From assembly GCA_018814445.1 (NCBI GenBank), contig JAHIZV010000149.1:1-48071 (forward strand): a DNA stretch of 48,071 bases. The letters run 5' to 3'. Positions within the stretch are counted from its first letter, which is position 1. The number at the start of each line of letters is the position of its first letter. This document shows, piece by piece, positions 20,101-28,165 of the stretch. The notes below the pieces were generated by a model that searched no databases, was not told the origin of the DNA, and saw only the letters and a program-made list of their open reading frames with translations. The DNA is from Verrucomicrobiota bacterium. GTDB lineage: Bacteria; Verrucomicrobiota; Kiritimatiellia; JAHIZV01. The position numbers and the translations under genes were made by a program.

Positions 20101-22073
20101 CGATCGGTGCGACGTACACCGAGCAAGGCATCACGGTATCCGACAACAAGACGGTTACCATCGTGAACGACACAACCGCTCGCCTCTCTGCGGACCAGCT
20201 TGGGCTGACACATCAAATCACGGAAGGCGACTCCGTAAGCAACGATGTCCTGCGCATCTCCAACCGGGGGGATGGGACCGTCGATTTCACTGTAGGGCTC
20301 AGCGGCGCGGTTGGCTGGGTGTCAGTGGCCCCCAGCAGCGGGTCCGTCTCCAATAACGAGGTAAACGTCACGGTGATGTACTCAACCGAGGCCCTTCCGG
20401 TTGGGATTCACAGCGTTGATCTGCGAATCACTCCGACCACTGTTGCCGGGGAGGCGACCGCCATTCCGATCACGGTCATTGTCGAGCCCGATAGCACGGG
20501 GCAGCCCTATGTCGCCCTGTCTGCTCGTCGCACTGATGTGCCACGGGTCTCAGCCGCCGCAACAGCACCTGACGGCGGTTCCCTGCTTGTCGGGCATTTC
20601 TGGGAGCCAACCTCCGTGGCGGGGAGCAACCTCACAGCCGTCGGTTCACTGGGTGAAAGCGATGTGTTCGCCGTCCGCTTTGACGCAGCAGGAAATCTGA
20701 TGTGGTTACAGCAGTACGGCGGAGAATTTGAGGAGGAGGTTGACGACTGCATACCTCATCCTGCGGGAGGATGGCTGATGTGCGGCCATTTCCGCGAGAC
20801 GGGTGTCTTCGGAGCGCATTCGGTTGTTGCGGCCGGTACGGATGACAAAAGAGATGCCTACCTGGCGCGCCTCGACGATAGCGGAAACGTCCTTTGGGTA
20901 AGGCGTGCTGGCGGTGCAGAGACCGACTACGGAGAAGCCATTGCCACTGACAGTGCGGGCAACTGTATACTCTTTGGCGAGTTCACGGAGAACTGCACCT
21001 TCGATGGCGGCGGCACCACATTGACCGCTGTAGGAACCCGTTTCGATGTCTTCGTGGTGAAGTACAGCGCCACTGGAGGCTTCATCTGGGCGAAGGGTGC
21101 AGGCGGGGACGACTACGATACTGCCTCATGTGTGGGAGTGGACGGCACCGACGCCATCTACTTCGCGGGCAACTTCACCGACACCGCAACATTCGGCGGC
21201 ACCTCCCTGTCTGTGGAGGGGACTAGAAGCCGTGATGCCTACATCGCCAAGCTCAGTTCCAGTGGCAACTTCCAGTGGGCTCGCCGTTTCGGTGAGCCAG
21301 CCGGGGAAAGCTCCTCTGAAGACGTCGATTTTCTAACGCCTTCCAGCCAAGGCGGCATGTTCTTTGGTGGCTACTTCGACGGGCCGTGGACCATCCCTGA
21401 TGCCACCCTCCCTGACGCCGAGGGTGCGTTTGCTGGCCGGATCGAAGCTGATGGGGATGTTGCGTGGATTGACAATGTCTATGCAGACCACTGGGCTGAA
21501 AACGCTGAATTTGACTACGGCATGGAGATGGCAGATGGCGGGCTGTTGGCGGCCGGGAGCTATCGTGGGTGGTTTGAGTTCGGCTCCACCATCATCGAGC
21601 ACGATGAAGACGATCTTGAAGAGCACGAGATGATTGCGAAGTTTGCCCCCAACGGTGCGCCCGAGTGGGCTATCGCGATAACCTCTTCCAACAACACCAG
21701 CGTCCTTAGCTTGGATGCGGGCACAGGCAACAAAGTCCGTGCTTGGTTCTGGGCCGAGACTACCGTCAACCTGCCTGGCTACGGGTCGTTCGCCCTGAAT
21801 GGCAGCGACTGGATCGTGGTCGAGTTTGGTCCGCCCTCAGCCGAGATCCGTCCGGTACTGGACAACATGCGCATGGTGGAAGGTATGGTGCGCGCCCGAT
21901 TCTTCGGCATTCCGGGAGAAACCTACACTCTTCAACGGTGTCACAACCTCTTGGACAACGATTGGGACACGATACAGACTGGCGTCTTCTCCGATCTTGG
22001 CTGGATACTCTTCGAGGATGCCGATTCCCTCGGCACGACGAACTGCTTCTACCGCGTCTTGACCTCGCCGTGA
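17157..22073 (+). CDS. Giant secreted esterase/lipase-like protein with Ig-like and beta-propeller domains
   Basis: A 1638-residue exported protein. A signal peptide (MNLRMLIMVLASAFISTAAFG, cleavage after GQA) precedes an alpha/beta-hydrolase domain with LVHGWNSG near 41 and the nucleophile elbow IAHSAGSW (Ser about 143). Then come an Ig-like domain (about 310-385), an IPT/TIG-like domain, four similar Ig-like (Big-type) repeats with the pattern YSDGTSS..TW, a jelly-roll-like insert between the first two (NGDFADDDDHW..RIDDVSVE), a BACON-like domain and a repetitive beta-propeller (about 1090-1560). It ends in a domain common in Verrucomicrobia-type exported proteins (GETYTLQRCHNLLDNDW..FYRVLTSP). 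ATG at 17157 is chosen because it starts the signal peptide. Substrate and role are unknown; the gene abuts the next one through TGATCA. Confidence 0.85.
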   Translation: MNLRMLIMVLASAFISTAAFGQAHSDLADVPAGTRKLIILVHGWNSGDVDDMYAEGNWPALVSQLSSQADAQGWELLLYDWHDIASTGGVLGWDWQYGPVVAYQNGVEAAIEALLLGDDLGVALSEFGGAEPSLREVHFIAHSAGSWCARRAMSVMMQRHPYVVTQLTLLDPFVPDASLLYPYNTGLDNDYMESLATGPYQDRIYRIENYYATVNDITLSTQEEFSWRSGDINQDVSYFGQTIGYQYTGHGGPIGFYAESVQATDGPPVPSGQAQAPWEFTQIGFYRSLLYEWFLRPRITQQPVGVTASEGSEVTLSLAAQSSQGVSYSWYYEDGAFPVATGASYSFNINSGNAGRYVALAYNANGLIYSDVVVASIEEPDAPSISGVTPRTLLTSASRQLITITGSGFSASTTLRFHWDGETYYSQPEHFTYVNSGEVRYNVAVGTDGVGAWTVVAIDGGQESAPYAFTVVAAQATPLSLGIEGAASMFENDSENYVARVYYSDGTSSLVTPTWSEDSSATTISSGGQLSAGSVSSDTLVTITASFTANGVTVTDDHEVMVLNSGTGGGDTVELIENGDFADDDDHWTTSGNFYADDRFSNSHSDPGYAYLSLSDGSPGNNLNGEIVQYIDVPDGATDVSLEYWYHITTQESGGTAYDYLGVNVIRDGGGVVESETLSNLDANSGYQRRTINLSGVAGDRLLIGFGGSTDGSLPTVFRIDDVSVEATVPPALVNLAIEGPSSVLEEQSAQYTAVASFADGSEEVVDADDWDEDSSYASITSNGRLDTEEVTRDRSVGIDAEYTFNGVRKTAFKRVTIVNVRPAFTGVSISGPTVVNERSVIQYEAQALYSDGTSDDIDPLWTVNSPFASISVGGSLGIGEVRSNSTVTITASFTEEGVTQVGTLVVSVNDISNPRLPVSLAITGPAEVPEGRFGEYVATVYYDDGSSIAVDPDWTDNSALASVSAAGTLSVGSVLLDTDITIGATYTEQGITVSDNKTVTIVNDTTARLSADQLGLTHQITEGDSVSNDVLRISNRGDGTVDFTVGLSGAVGWVSVAPSSGSVSNNEVNVTVMYSTEALPVGIHSVDLRITPTTVAGEATAIPITVIVEPDSTGQPYVALSARRTDVPRVSAAATAPDGGSLLVGHFWEPTSVAGSNLTAVGSLGESDVFAVRFDAAGNLMWLQQYGGEFEEEVDDCIPHPAGGWLMCGHFRETGVFGAHSVVAAGTDDKRDAYLARLDDSGNVLWVRRAGGAETDYGEAIATDSAGNCILFGEFTENCTFDGGGTTLTAVGTRFDVFVVKYSATGGFIWAKGAGGDDYDTASCVGVDGTDAIYFAGNFTDTATFGGTSLSVEGTRSRDAYIAKLSSSGNFQWARRFGEPAGESSSEDVDFLTPSSQGGMFFGGYFDGPWTIPDATLPDAEGAFAGRIEADGDVAWIDNVYADHWAENAEFDYGMEMADGGLLAAGSYRGWFEFGSTIIEHDEDDLEEHEMIAKFAPNGAPEWAIAITSSNNTSVLSLDAGTGNKVRAWFWAETTVNLPGYGSFALNGSDWIVVEFGPPSAEIRPVLDNMRMVEGMVRARFFGIPGETYTLQRCHNLLDNDWDTIQTGVFSDLGWILFEDADSLGTTNCFYRVLTSP

Positions 22074-22517
22074 TCACGGCGGGAATCGCTCGCGGAGCGA
22101 GCGTAGGTCCTCGCCTATGACGTGGGATCGCGGGCCGTCCGGGTAGGCGTCGATGTCCCTGCTGAGCGCCTCGTAGAACCTGGTAGGATTGATGATGTTC
22201 TGCCAGGCCGTCAACCGGTAGGGCTCGGTCGGTAGCCCGTCCCGGTTGTCCCCGAACCAGCGGATCAGTTCCTCGGTAACGGGGTCGGGGTCGACGCGGT
22301 GTCGCCGGCCGCGTCGGGCCGTGGGTTTTGGCTTCGACTTCGGGGGTTCGGGCGGGACATACGCTTCAGACGGTTGTTTCGGAGTCTCACGCGTGAGGGT
22401 GTCCTGTGTTTCCCCGTCGGGGCGTGAGGTCGCCGTAGACCGTATGAAGCGTATGTTGCTCAGGGTCTTGATGACCTTGCCTGCCGGATGACCTGCGGAG
22501 TCCGCAATCTGTGTCAC
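22074..22517 (-). CDS. Hypothetical protein downstream of the primase
   Basis: A 147-residue protein that starts at a GTG overlapping the primase stop (GTGA), with GGAGG correctly placed upstream. This supports it as a real, coupled gene, shorter than the listed ORF. The middle is a Pro/Lys-rich linker (EPPKSKPKPTARRGRRHR). The C-terminus is a compact segment with PVTEELIRWFGDNRDGLP and TAWQNIINPTRFYEALSRDI. I do not recognise the family. Its position suggests an accessory replication factor or DNA-binding partner of the primase-helicase. Confidence 0.7.
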   Translation of the reverse strand: MTQIADSAGHPAGKVIKTLSNIRFIRSTATSRPDGETQDTLTRETPKQPSEAYVPPEPPKSKPKPTARRGRRHRVDPDPVTEELIRWFGDNRDGLPTEPYRLTAWQNIINPTRFYEALSRDIDAYPDGPRSHVIGEDLRSLRERFPP

Positions 22518-25030
22518 GGAGCGACCTCCTTCAGGCCGACGTGGGCGAAGCCGCGTTGGTTCTTGTCGTTGCGTTTGATGTCCGTTCGTTTCGCGACCCG
22601 GTGAATCTCCATCATGATGTCGCTCACCTGGTGCTCGAACTGGCGCACCGTGACCGCCTGCCAAGCCTGCTCGTCGCAGAAGTTGTTGTAGGCGGTGAGT
22701 AGTTCGCTGACTGTCACGTCGGAACCGTCCTGCTTCCCGACACTCTCGCTCACGAAGTGGCGCACGCTGTCAGATTCGCAGAGCAAGGCATCGACGCGGC
22801 GGATCTGGTCCTCGGTCATCTGAATCTGGCCGTAGGTGTCCAGTTCGGCCAGGAGCCGGACCGCTCCTTCGATACACCAGTTGAGAATCCCCGGTCCTTC
22901 CGCCGCGACGAGCCGCCGGTCGAAGTTGGGAATGGGTTTCTCCGTCGGTGGCTGGTTGTAGTCGATGATGAGCAAGCGCCGCCGCCACGCCCCGGAATCG
23001 GCGTCGAGCCGGACGTGTAGCCTGCTGTTCGACGTGATGAGCACGTTGAACTCGCCGAAGACCTCGAACCTGTGTCGGCAATTCTTCTGCTCGGCGTTGA
23101 GCCGGTCGCCGCCGACCAGGGCCTTGAGCACGTAGGCCGACTTGTTGTTCAGGAAATCGCCCGGTACGTCCTTGCCGCTGAGCATGGTCTTCCCCACAAA
23201 CCCGGCAATCTCGAATCGCTCGGCCAGGTGTTGAACCCGGAGTTGGGCGACGTTGAAGGTCCCGATGACCGATTCCAGGATGTTCGCCAGCGTGGACTTC
23301 CCGCCGCCGGGCGTCCCTCGCAGCAGTAGAATCCGCTGAGAGGGGTTGCATCCAAGAAGACACTGCCCGGCGTACCGCTGAAGCAGGGAAATGTCCGCCT
23401 CCGACAATGCCGGCAGAAGCAGCTTCGCGAGGAACTCGGGACATTCCGCGGCCTCGTCGAAACAGATTTCTGAACGGTTGCGGGAGAAGTAGTCCGGACT
23501 GAACTCGTGAAACGTGGGCGGGTCGTCGGACAGGTGCAGGACACCGTTTCCCATGTGGATGATGTACTGCGACCGCCGGAACACGTCGGGTTTCTCGATC
23601 ATGCCCCGGAGTAGCCGGAGCATCTGCGCAAGCAGATTCTCGGTCCGCTTCTTCAGCAGAACCCCGCCGCCGCACTCGTGGAGGATTTGCCTCAAGGCGT
23701 GGCCGATTTCCACGATCACGCGGGATTCCGTCTTGGACTTCCAGAGCCCGGTTGCCGGGTCGTAGTCGTAGAACATGTTCAGGGTCGGTTCATGCAGAAT
23801 CAGGTTGTCGCGGGCGAACTTCGCCGCGACGAACATCTGATTCACGTCGGACGGTTCATCCTTGCCGTTCAGCATCACGGGCGGACCGTACTCCTGAACC
23901 AGGTCTTCATCGCCGGGCACGTCCACCACGGGATTCCGGGGCCGTTCATTCCGTCGCTCGGACCTTGGCTCAAACTTGGCTCTCAGCGCCTTCCAGTTGT
24001 TGCCCTTGCATCCGTCGTGCTGACACTTGAACCCGAGAACGCCGTCGGACTTGATCACGATGACCGCTGACCGGTTGGTGTGCTCGGAGTTGAATGGGCA
24101 GACACCGAGTATCCACTTGAAGCCGCCGTCGTAAGGCGTGGCCGGTCCCGGATGGCAGTCGCCGAGACGGGTGTCGATGAACTCCTGAACGCGGTCCTTG
24201 TCCCATGCCTGACCTCGCCTGCTCTCGCGCTTCCGTGCGGGCGGACGGGATTGTTCTGGTTCCTTGGCCGTGGGCGCTGCCGCCCCGGCCAGGGCGTCGA
24301 GCTTCTCCGTCGGAACGGGCTCGATGTTCTCTGGCACCCGGAGTAGACGCGACAGCCGATGGGTACGGCCAAGGTCGGGACAATCGTCCCCTTTCTCGGC
24401 TCTCGTTCCGTACAGCTTCACGATGCGGGCAGGATTGAAGACGGTAGTGTCGATGCTGACCGCCTCGTCGCTGAACCGCTGGTGCAGGGCTTCGAGACAC
24501 TGCTTCACCTGTGGGGTATCCGCCGGCAAGTCCACCCGATAGAGCAAGTGGTAGCCGTTGCCCGAATCTCCCGCGATGGGCTCGGGCCAAGCGTCCTCTT
24601 TCAAGGCGGTGTAGACCTCCCTTGCCTTGGCGTGGGCCTGTTCCTTCTCCTCGTCGCTGGCGGAGATCCCCGCCGGTCGTTTCGGATCGGCGTCCACCAA
24701 CAGCCACCGCCGACAGAGGATGTCCTTGTCGGCGGTGGTCTGGCCGTCCTTGGCCTCCGTGAACTTGTTGTGACTGCGTGCCAATAGGACTGGATTCACC
24801 GGGTTCATGGTCACGTAGATTCCCTTTGCGCCGACCAACCGAAGGTCGGTCAACGCTTGGGGCACCTGGGCCGGGTCGTCGAAGTAGCCGTAGATCACGC
24901 GGGGCGAGTATCGCCCGCCCCGTCGTGGTTCCAGAATCCGCACTTCGAAGACCTCGCCCGGAGCGACCAGAAGCGACAACGCTTTCTGGACCTCCGGCGC
25001 ATCGAGCATCGGCGTGGCGGCATCAGTCAT
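22514..25030 (-). CDS. Primase-helicase: AEP-like primase plus SF3 (D5-type) helicase
   Basis: This 838-residue protein combines an archaeo-eukaryotic-type primase and a superfamily 3 helicase, as in P4-like and other island replication proteins. The primase half shows WLLVDADPKRP (about 109-118) and DSGNGYHLLYR (about 155-165). A zinc-ribbon-like CPFNSEH...CQHDGC follows at 311-341. The C-terminal half has the Walker A motif RGTPGGGKSTLA near 571 and VLITSNSRLHVRLDADSGAWRRRL, typical of D5 N-terminal/SF3 enzymes. The start MTDAAT is chosen because its AAGGCGG site is well spaced and it overlaps the preceding gene by 8 bases. It should replicate the excised island. Confidence 0.88.
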   Translation of the reverse strand: MTDAATPMLDAPEVQKALSLLVAPGEVFEVRILEPRRGGRYSPRVIYGYFDDPAQVPQALTDLRLVGAKGIYVTMNPVNPVLLARSHNKFTEAKDGQTTADKDILCRRWLLVDADPKRPAGISASDEEKEQAHAKAREVYTALKEDAWPEPIAGDSGNGYHLLYRVDLPADTPQVKQCLEALHQRFSDEAVSIDTTVFNPARIVKLYGTRAEKGDDCPDLGRTHRLSRLLRVPENIEPVPTEKLDALAGAAAPTAKEPEQSRPPARKRESRRGQAWDKDRVQEFIDTRLGDCHPGPATPYDGGFKWILGVCPFNSEHTNRSAVIVIKSDGVLGFKCQHDGCKGNNWKALRAKFEPRSERRNERPRNPVVDVPGDEDLVQEYGPPVMLNGKDEPSDVNQMFVAAKFARDNLILHEPTLNMFYDYDPATGLWKSKTESRVIVEIGHALRQILHECGGGVLLKKRTENLLAQMLRLLRGMIEKPDVFRRSQYIIHMGNGVLHLSDDPPTFHEFSPDYFSRNRSEICFDEAAECPEFLAKLLLPALSEADISLLQRYAGQCLLGCNPSQRILLLRGTPGGGKSTLANILESVIGTFNVAQLRVQHLAERFEIAGFVGKTMLSGKDVPGDFLNNKSAYVLKALVGGDRLNAEQKNCRHRFEVFGEFNVLITSNSRLHVRLDADSGAWRRRLLIIDYNQPPTEKPIPNFDRRLVAAEGPGILNWCIEGAVRLLAELDTYGQIQMTEDQIRRVDALLCESDSVRHFVSESVGKQDGSDVTVSELLTAYNNFCDEQAWQAVTVRQFEHQVSDIMMEIHRVAKRTDIKRNDKNQRGFAHVGLKEVAP

Positions 25031-25298
25031 TGGACACCGCCTTCCTGCTCCTCCTCTGATACGGCCGCAAGCCCCACAGGGGGCAGGCCGGAGCCGTACA
25101 TTCCCGGATGGCGGCTTCGTCCATCCAGCAGCATTCAAGGCACTTCGCCTTGATCGCCTGCCGTGGGGACGTTTTGCCCCGGTAAACGCGCTCGAACAGG
25201 GACTTCTTGCCGGGGGCGTCCTTCGACACCTGATCCAACATCTGTGCCCGTTTCTCGTCGCGAAACTCGTCGTCTCGGTTGGTTTGAATGGCAATCAT
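25023..25298 (-). CDS. Small cysteine-rich protein, phage/island type
   Basis: A 91-residue protein with a likely zinc-binding cluster, KCLECCWMDEAAIREC..ACPLWGLRPY. Such short Cys-rich proteins often occur beside island and phage replication genes, but no biochemical function is established to my knowledge. Its start overlaps the upstream AlpA-like stop (ATGA) and its end overlaps the primase start by 8 bases. It therefore belongs to the replication operon. Confidence 0.75.
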   Translation of the reverse strand: MIAIQTNRDDEFRDEKRAQMLDQVSKDAPGKKSLFERVYRGKTSPRQAIKAKCLECCWMDEAAIRECTAPACPLWGLRPYQRRSRKAVSND

Positions 25299-25624
25299 TG
25301 GGACACCTCCGAGCCGTCGCCCGCCGGAGCGCCTTCCGACGCGAAGGCGGGCCCGTTGGCGAGTTGTTCGAGGTCGGCCCGGCGCACGCGGAAGCTGCCC
25401 GGAAGTATCTCAACCTTCGTCAACCGCCCGGACCGGATCATTCTCCACAGCGTCGCCCGGCTCACGCCAAGGAACTTGGCTGCGGCCGACATACCCAGCA
25501 GCAACGGCCCGCTGGTCGTCTCGACCCTTGCCGTAACCTTGCCGTCGAGAATCCTGTCAATCTCCGCCTGCTGGTTGGGACCGGCCTGGAGAATCTTCAT
25601 CAAGCGTTCGTTCTGATTCGTCAT
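25295..25624 (-). CDS. AlpA/excisionase-type helix-turn-helix protein
   Basis: A 109-residue protein with a MerR-like helix-turn-helix of the excisionase/AlpA kind in its middle: LGMSAAAKFLGVSRATLWRMIRSGRLTKVEILPGSFRV. The N-terminal 40 residues are helical, and the tail is acidic and low in complexity. In P4-like islands AlpA-type proteins control integrase expression and excision. Here it heads the primase operon, so it may switch on replication. It is only a few bases downstream of the XRE gene and probably cotranscribed with it. Confidence 0.82.
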   Translation of the reverse strand: MTNQNERLMKILQAGPNQQAEIDRILDGKVTARVETTSGPLLLGMSAAAKFLGVSRATLWRMIRSGRLTKVEILPGSFRVRRADLEQLANGPAFASEGAPAGDGSEVSQ

Positions 25625-25636
25625 GGTCGGTCCTCC

Positions 25637-25831
25637 TTAGCAGTCGAAGAGTTCGAAGGTGGGTTTCCCGAGTACATCGGCAATGAGGCGCTTCGTCTCG
25701 GGGTCCGGCCGGGACCTGCCCGTCTCGTACCGCGAGATGTCGATTTCCTTCTTGCCGACCATTCCCGCGAGCTGGAGCTGGGTCAGACCCTTCCCCACTC
25801 GCGCCGCCTTCAGTCTGGTGTTGGTTGCCAT
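25637..25831 (-). CDS. XRE-family repressor
   Basis: A 64-residue single-domain Cro/CI-type regulator (LKAARVGKGLTQLQLAGMVGKKEIDISRYETGRSRP). AGGAG is placed upstream of the ATG. It is the first gene of the replication module and likely its repressor. A palindrome, GGCGGAA-CCA-TTCCGCC, starts 26 bases upstream of its start and is a plausible self-binding operator. Confidence 0.85.
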   Translation of the reverse strand: MATNTRLKAARVGKGLTQLQLAGMVGKKEIDISRYETGRSRPDPETKRLIADVLGKPTFELFDC

Positions 25832-25856
25832 TGGGCAATCTCCTGTTTGCTACAGT

Positions 25857-25873
25857 GGCGGAACCATTCCGCC
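25857..25873. promoter_or_regulatory. Palindromic operator candidate upstream of XRE gene
   Basis: GGCGGAA-CCA-TTCCGCC is a perfect 7-bp inverted repeat just upstream of the XRE start. No strong -10/-35 pair is evident around it. Confidence 0.4.
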
Positions 25874-25930
25874 GCTTGCCCGGCATGGCTGGATTTCTCG
25901 CGTCCGACTCTGGACAAACCGCGTCCAGAA

Positions 25931-25967
25931 ACAGAAAGCCCCGTGGAGCGGGAACGCTTCACGGGGC
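25931..25967 (-). terminator. Strong terminator ending the restriction/QueC-like operon
   Basis: On the minus strand the stem GCCCCGTGAAGCG, loop TTCC, CGCTCCACGGGGC (13 bp, one G-T pair) is followed by TTTCTGTTTCT. It lies 24 bases past the QueC-like stop and isolates that operon from the XRE-led module. Confidence 0.85.
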
Positions 25968-25990
25968 GCTGAGACAGGAAAGTCGGTTTG

Positions 25991-28165
25991 TCAGTCGGAC
26001 CAGGTAACGCCGTCCGGCGGCTCGTAGGTGAACGTCTGCGCAACCTGGGCGCGGGTGCGTGACGATCGGCTGCCGGAATAGCGGGATGACGGTTCGATCA
26101 AGTGTTTCTGAAGGTGGTCGGCGAAGGCGTGGTAGACGCCGTTGCCGTTGCCTTGGTTGTCCTGAAACGCGGTGAGATTCTTCACAAGCCGGGTGATGGC
26201 CTGCCGCACACGGTCGTATGCTTTGGCGGCGTTACTGGTCTGCGTCGCAACCGCCTTGCTGAGGTGCTCGTCAATCTGCTCGACGATCCGGCTGGCCTCC
26301 CGCCGCTCCATCTCGTTGGCGTCGGGGTCGTCCTCGACCGCCGCATACTTCCGCCGGAGCTGCCACAGCCGGCGCGCGCCGTCCTTCTCGTCCATGCTGA
26401 GATTCCGCTCCTGAAGGCGGGCGTTGCGGCCAAGCGTGATCTTCTTCCCGGTTTCCGGGTCCAGAATCTCCGCCATTCCGTTCTTGTCGGTCTTCACGTC
26501 GCTGACTTCGGCCTCGATGTCGCAGACGTGGACAGGCTCCTTCGGCGGGTTCTTCAGAAGGTACTCGACGAGTGAGAGCCCCTTCTCATGCCCAATGGAT
26601 GCGCGCTCGCCGTCGAATACGATCTCCCAGTTTCCCCGGAACTGCCGCAGGCGGTAGCGCGGCCCTGGGTCTTCCGTGGCGACGGTGACCGGCGGAGGAG
26701 AGACGGCCGGGACGCAAACGACACTGCCGGTTTCGTAGACGATACGGAGCAGGCAGTCACCCGGCAGGGTCCTGTTGAAGATGTCGTCCACGTGTCGGGC
26801 AAGCATGGTCTTGATCGCCCGGCTGACCTCGTGGGCGTGGTTCTTGTAGAGTTCGAAGACCCTGCCCGCGGCGCTCGTCACATCGAGCCGGAGGTAGCGT
26901 AGGCAACGCGCTACTTCCGGGAACTCGGAGAACAGGTCGGCGATGTCGTGCAGGTTGTCCACGCTCGATGCCCGCGCAACGTAGGTCGCGAGCATCGTCT
27001 TGTCTTCGTGGTTCGGGAATGAGTCGGTGAACACGTTTCGCTCGTACTGTTCAATGGGGTCGAGCGATTCCGCGTTGGCGGCGACGATGGCGATACGGCG
27101 GTCGATACACTGCGAGCAGGTGCCGCAATGCGAATGCTCCTTTGTGCGCGTCCAGGTATGGGCGCAGCTCGTTGAAGGGCCGATGAGGTCGCCGCAGTCG
27201 GCCTTGATGAGTTGCTCGATCAAATCGCCCTTGGTGTACCAGATGAAAGGATTCTCCACCGCGAAGGGCTCACCGGCAACGAGCGTGAGCAGGTCTTGGA
27301 AACCCTGAATCACCCTCGGGTGGGTCGTTCGCGTCGCCCGTGCGCCGATGACCTGGGGGCACGTCGGCAGGTTCATGCTGACCACGCCGTTTTCGTAGAA
27401 CCGGACGGAAGACAGGCCGAGCATCCGCGCCACGGTCGCCCCGAGACAGACGTACAGGAACGAACGGGTCCGTTGGGTGTAGTCCCGGTTCAGCTTCGAC
27501 GATTTGTTGATCCGCACCGGGATATGAGTCGGCTTGAACGCTCCCGCCTTCGCGGCAAGAAGCTGTTCCAGAGCCCGGAGCCGGTTGTTCAGCTTGGCCG
27601 TGGGCCTGTGGTTCACCAACACAATCCGGTTCTTCTCCACCACACTTTCCTGAACCGCTCCGGCAAGCGAATCGAGCCCGCCCGAATACATGACAACCTG
27701 ATTCGGCCGTGCGCTGTTCGGCCCTGCGTCACTGAGTTGAAGATACTGCTGAAAAGGTGGTGCGCCGTGTGCCGGGTAGAAGGTGAACTCGAATACGTCA
27801 TCCGACAGGAACTCCAACGTCTGAGTGAGAACCTGCCCGACCTCGGCGGAACGCCACACGTCGGGGCATCGCACCGGGATATGGAGCCGCAACAGCCGCC
27901 GCCAGCGACTGCCCAGCGTGTCAACGTCCAGGCCGCCGCGCGTCAACGCCTGGTCGGCGCAGTAGACGTAGGCCGCGATTTCCAGAAGGTCTTGAAAGAC
28001 CGGGGGAACATCACGCATGAGCGGCTTGTGGATGTCGGCGATCTTCAGGCGCACGTTGCTTTCGTCCTTGCTCCCCCACAGGGTGAGCGCAAGGTGTCGC
28101 GCGCCGCTCTCGCCGGCATCAGGCGGTCCCGCGCCGCCGCAAGCTATGACATTATCATTCTGCAT
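25991..28165 (-). CDS. QueC-like PP-loop protein with extra C-terminal module (QatC-like)
   Basis: 724 residues, far larger than QueC (about 230). Residues 155-360 carry the PP-loop VMYSGGLDSLAGAV (about 158-171) and the zinc cluster CAHTW..HCGTCSQC (Cys 334, 347, 350, 353) of 7-cyano-7-deazaguanine synthases. The N-terminal 150 residues resemble the extension of defence-associated QueC homologues such as QatC. From about 515 on there is a separate module (GNWEIVFDGERASIGHEKGLSLVEYLL, then a long charged helical region) resembling C-terminal domains of some actinobacterial regulators. No other queuosine gene is present, so tRNA modification is unlikely. Its start overlaps the partner gene by 11 bases. 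Confidence 0.8.
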   Translation of the reverse strand: MQNDNVIACGGAGPPDAGESGARHLALTLWGSKDESNVRLKIADIHKPLMRDVPPVFQDLLEIAAYVYCADQALTRGGLDVDTLGSRWRRLLRLHIPVRCPDVWRSAEVGQVLTQTLEFLSDDVFEFTFYPAHGAPPFQQYLQLSDAGPNSARPNQVVMYSGGLDSLAGAVQESVVEKNRIVLVNHRPTAKLNNRLRALEQLLAAKAGAFKPTHIPVRINKSSKLNRDYTQRTRSFLYVCLGATVARMLGLSSVRFYENGVVSMNLPTCPQVIGARATRTTHPRVIQGFQDLLTLVAGEPFAVENPFIWYTKGDLIEQLIKADCGDLIGPSTSCAHTWTRTKEHSHCGTCSQCIDRRIAIVAANAESLDPIEQYERNVFTDSFPNHEDKTMLATYVARASSVDNLHDIADLFSEFPEVARCLRYLRLDVTSAAGRVFELYKNHAHEVSRAIKTMLARHVDDIFNRTLPGDCLLRIVYETGSVVCVPAVSPPPVTVATEDPGPRYRLRQFRGNWEIVFDGERASIGHEKGLSLVEYLLKNPPKEPVHVCDIEAEVSDVKTDKNGMAEILDPETGKKITLGRNARLQERNLSMDEKDGARRLWQLRRKYAAVEDDPDANEMERREASRIVEQIDEHLSKAVATQTSNAAKAYDRVRQAITRLVKNLTAFQDNQGNGNGVYHAFADHLQKHLIEPSSRYSGSRSSRTRAQVAQTFTYEPPDGVTWSD

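Noticed and set aside
25991-28165. Queuosine or DNA 7-deazapurine (Dpd) pathway
   Set aside because: No TGT-like, QueD, QueE, FolE or DpdA gene is in the window, and the enzyme is three times QueC size.
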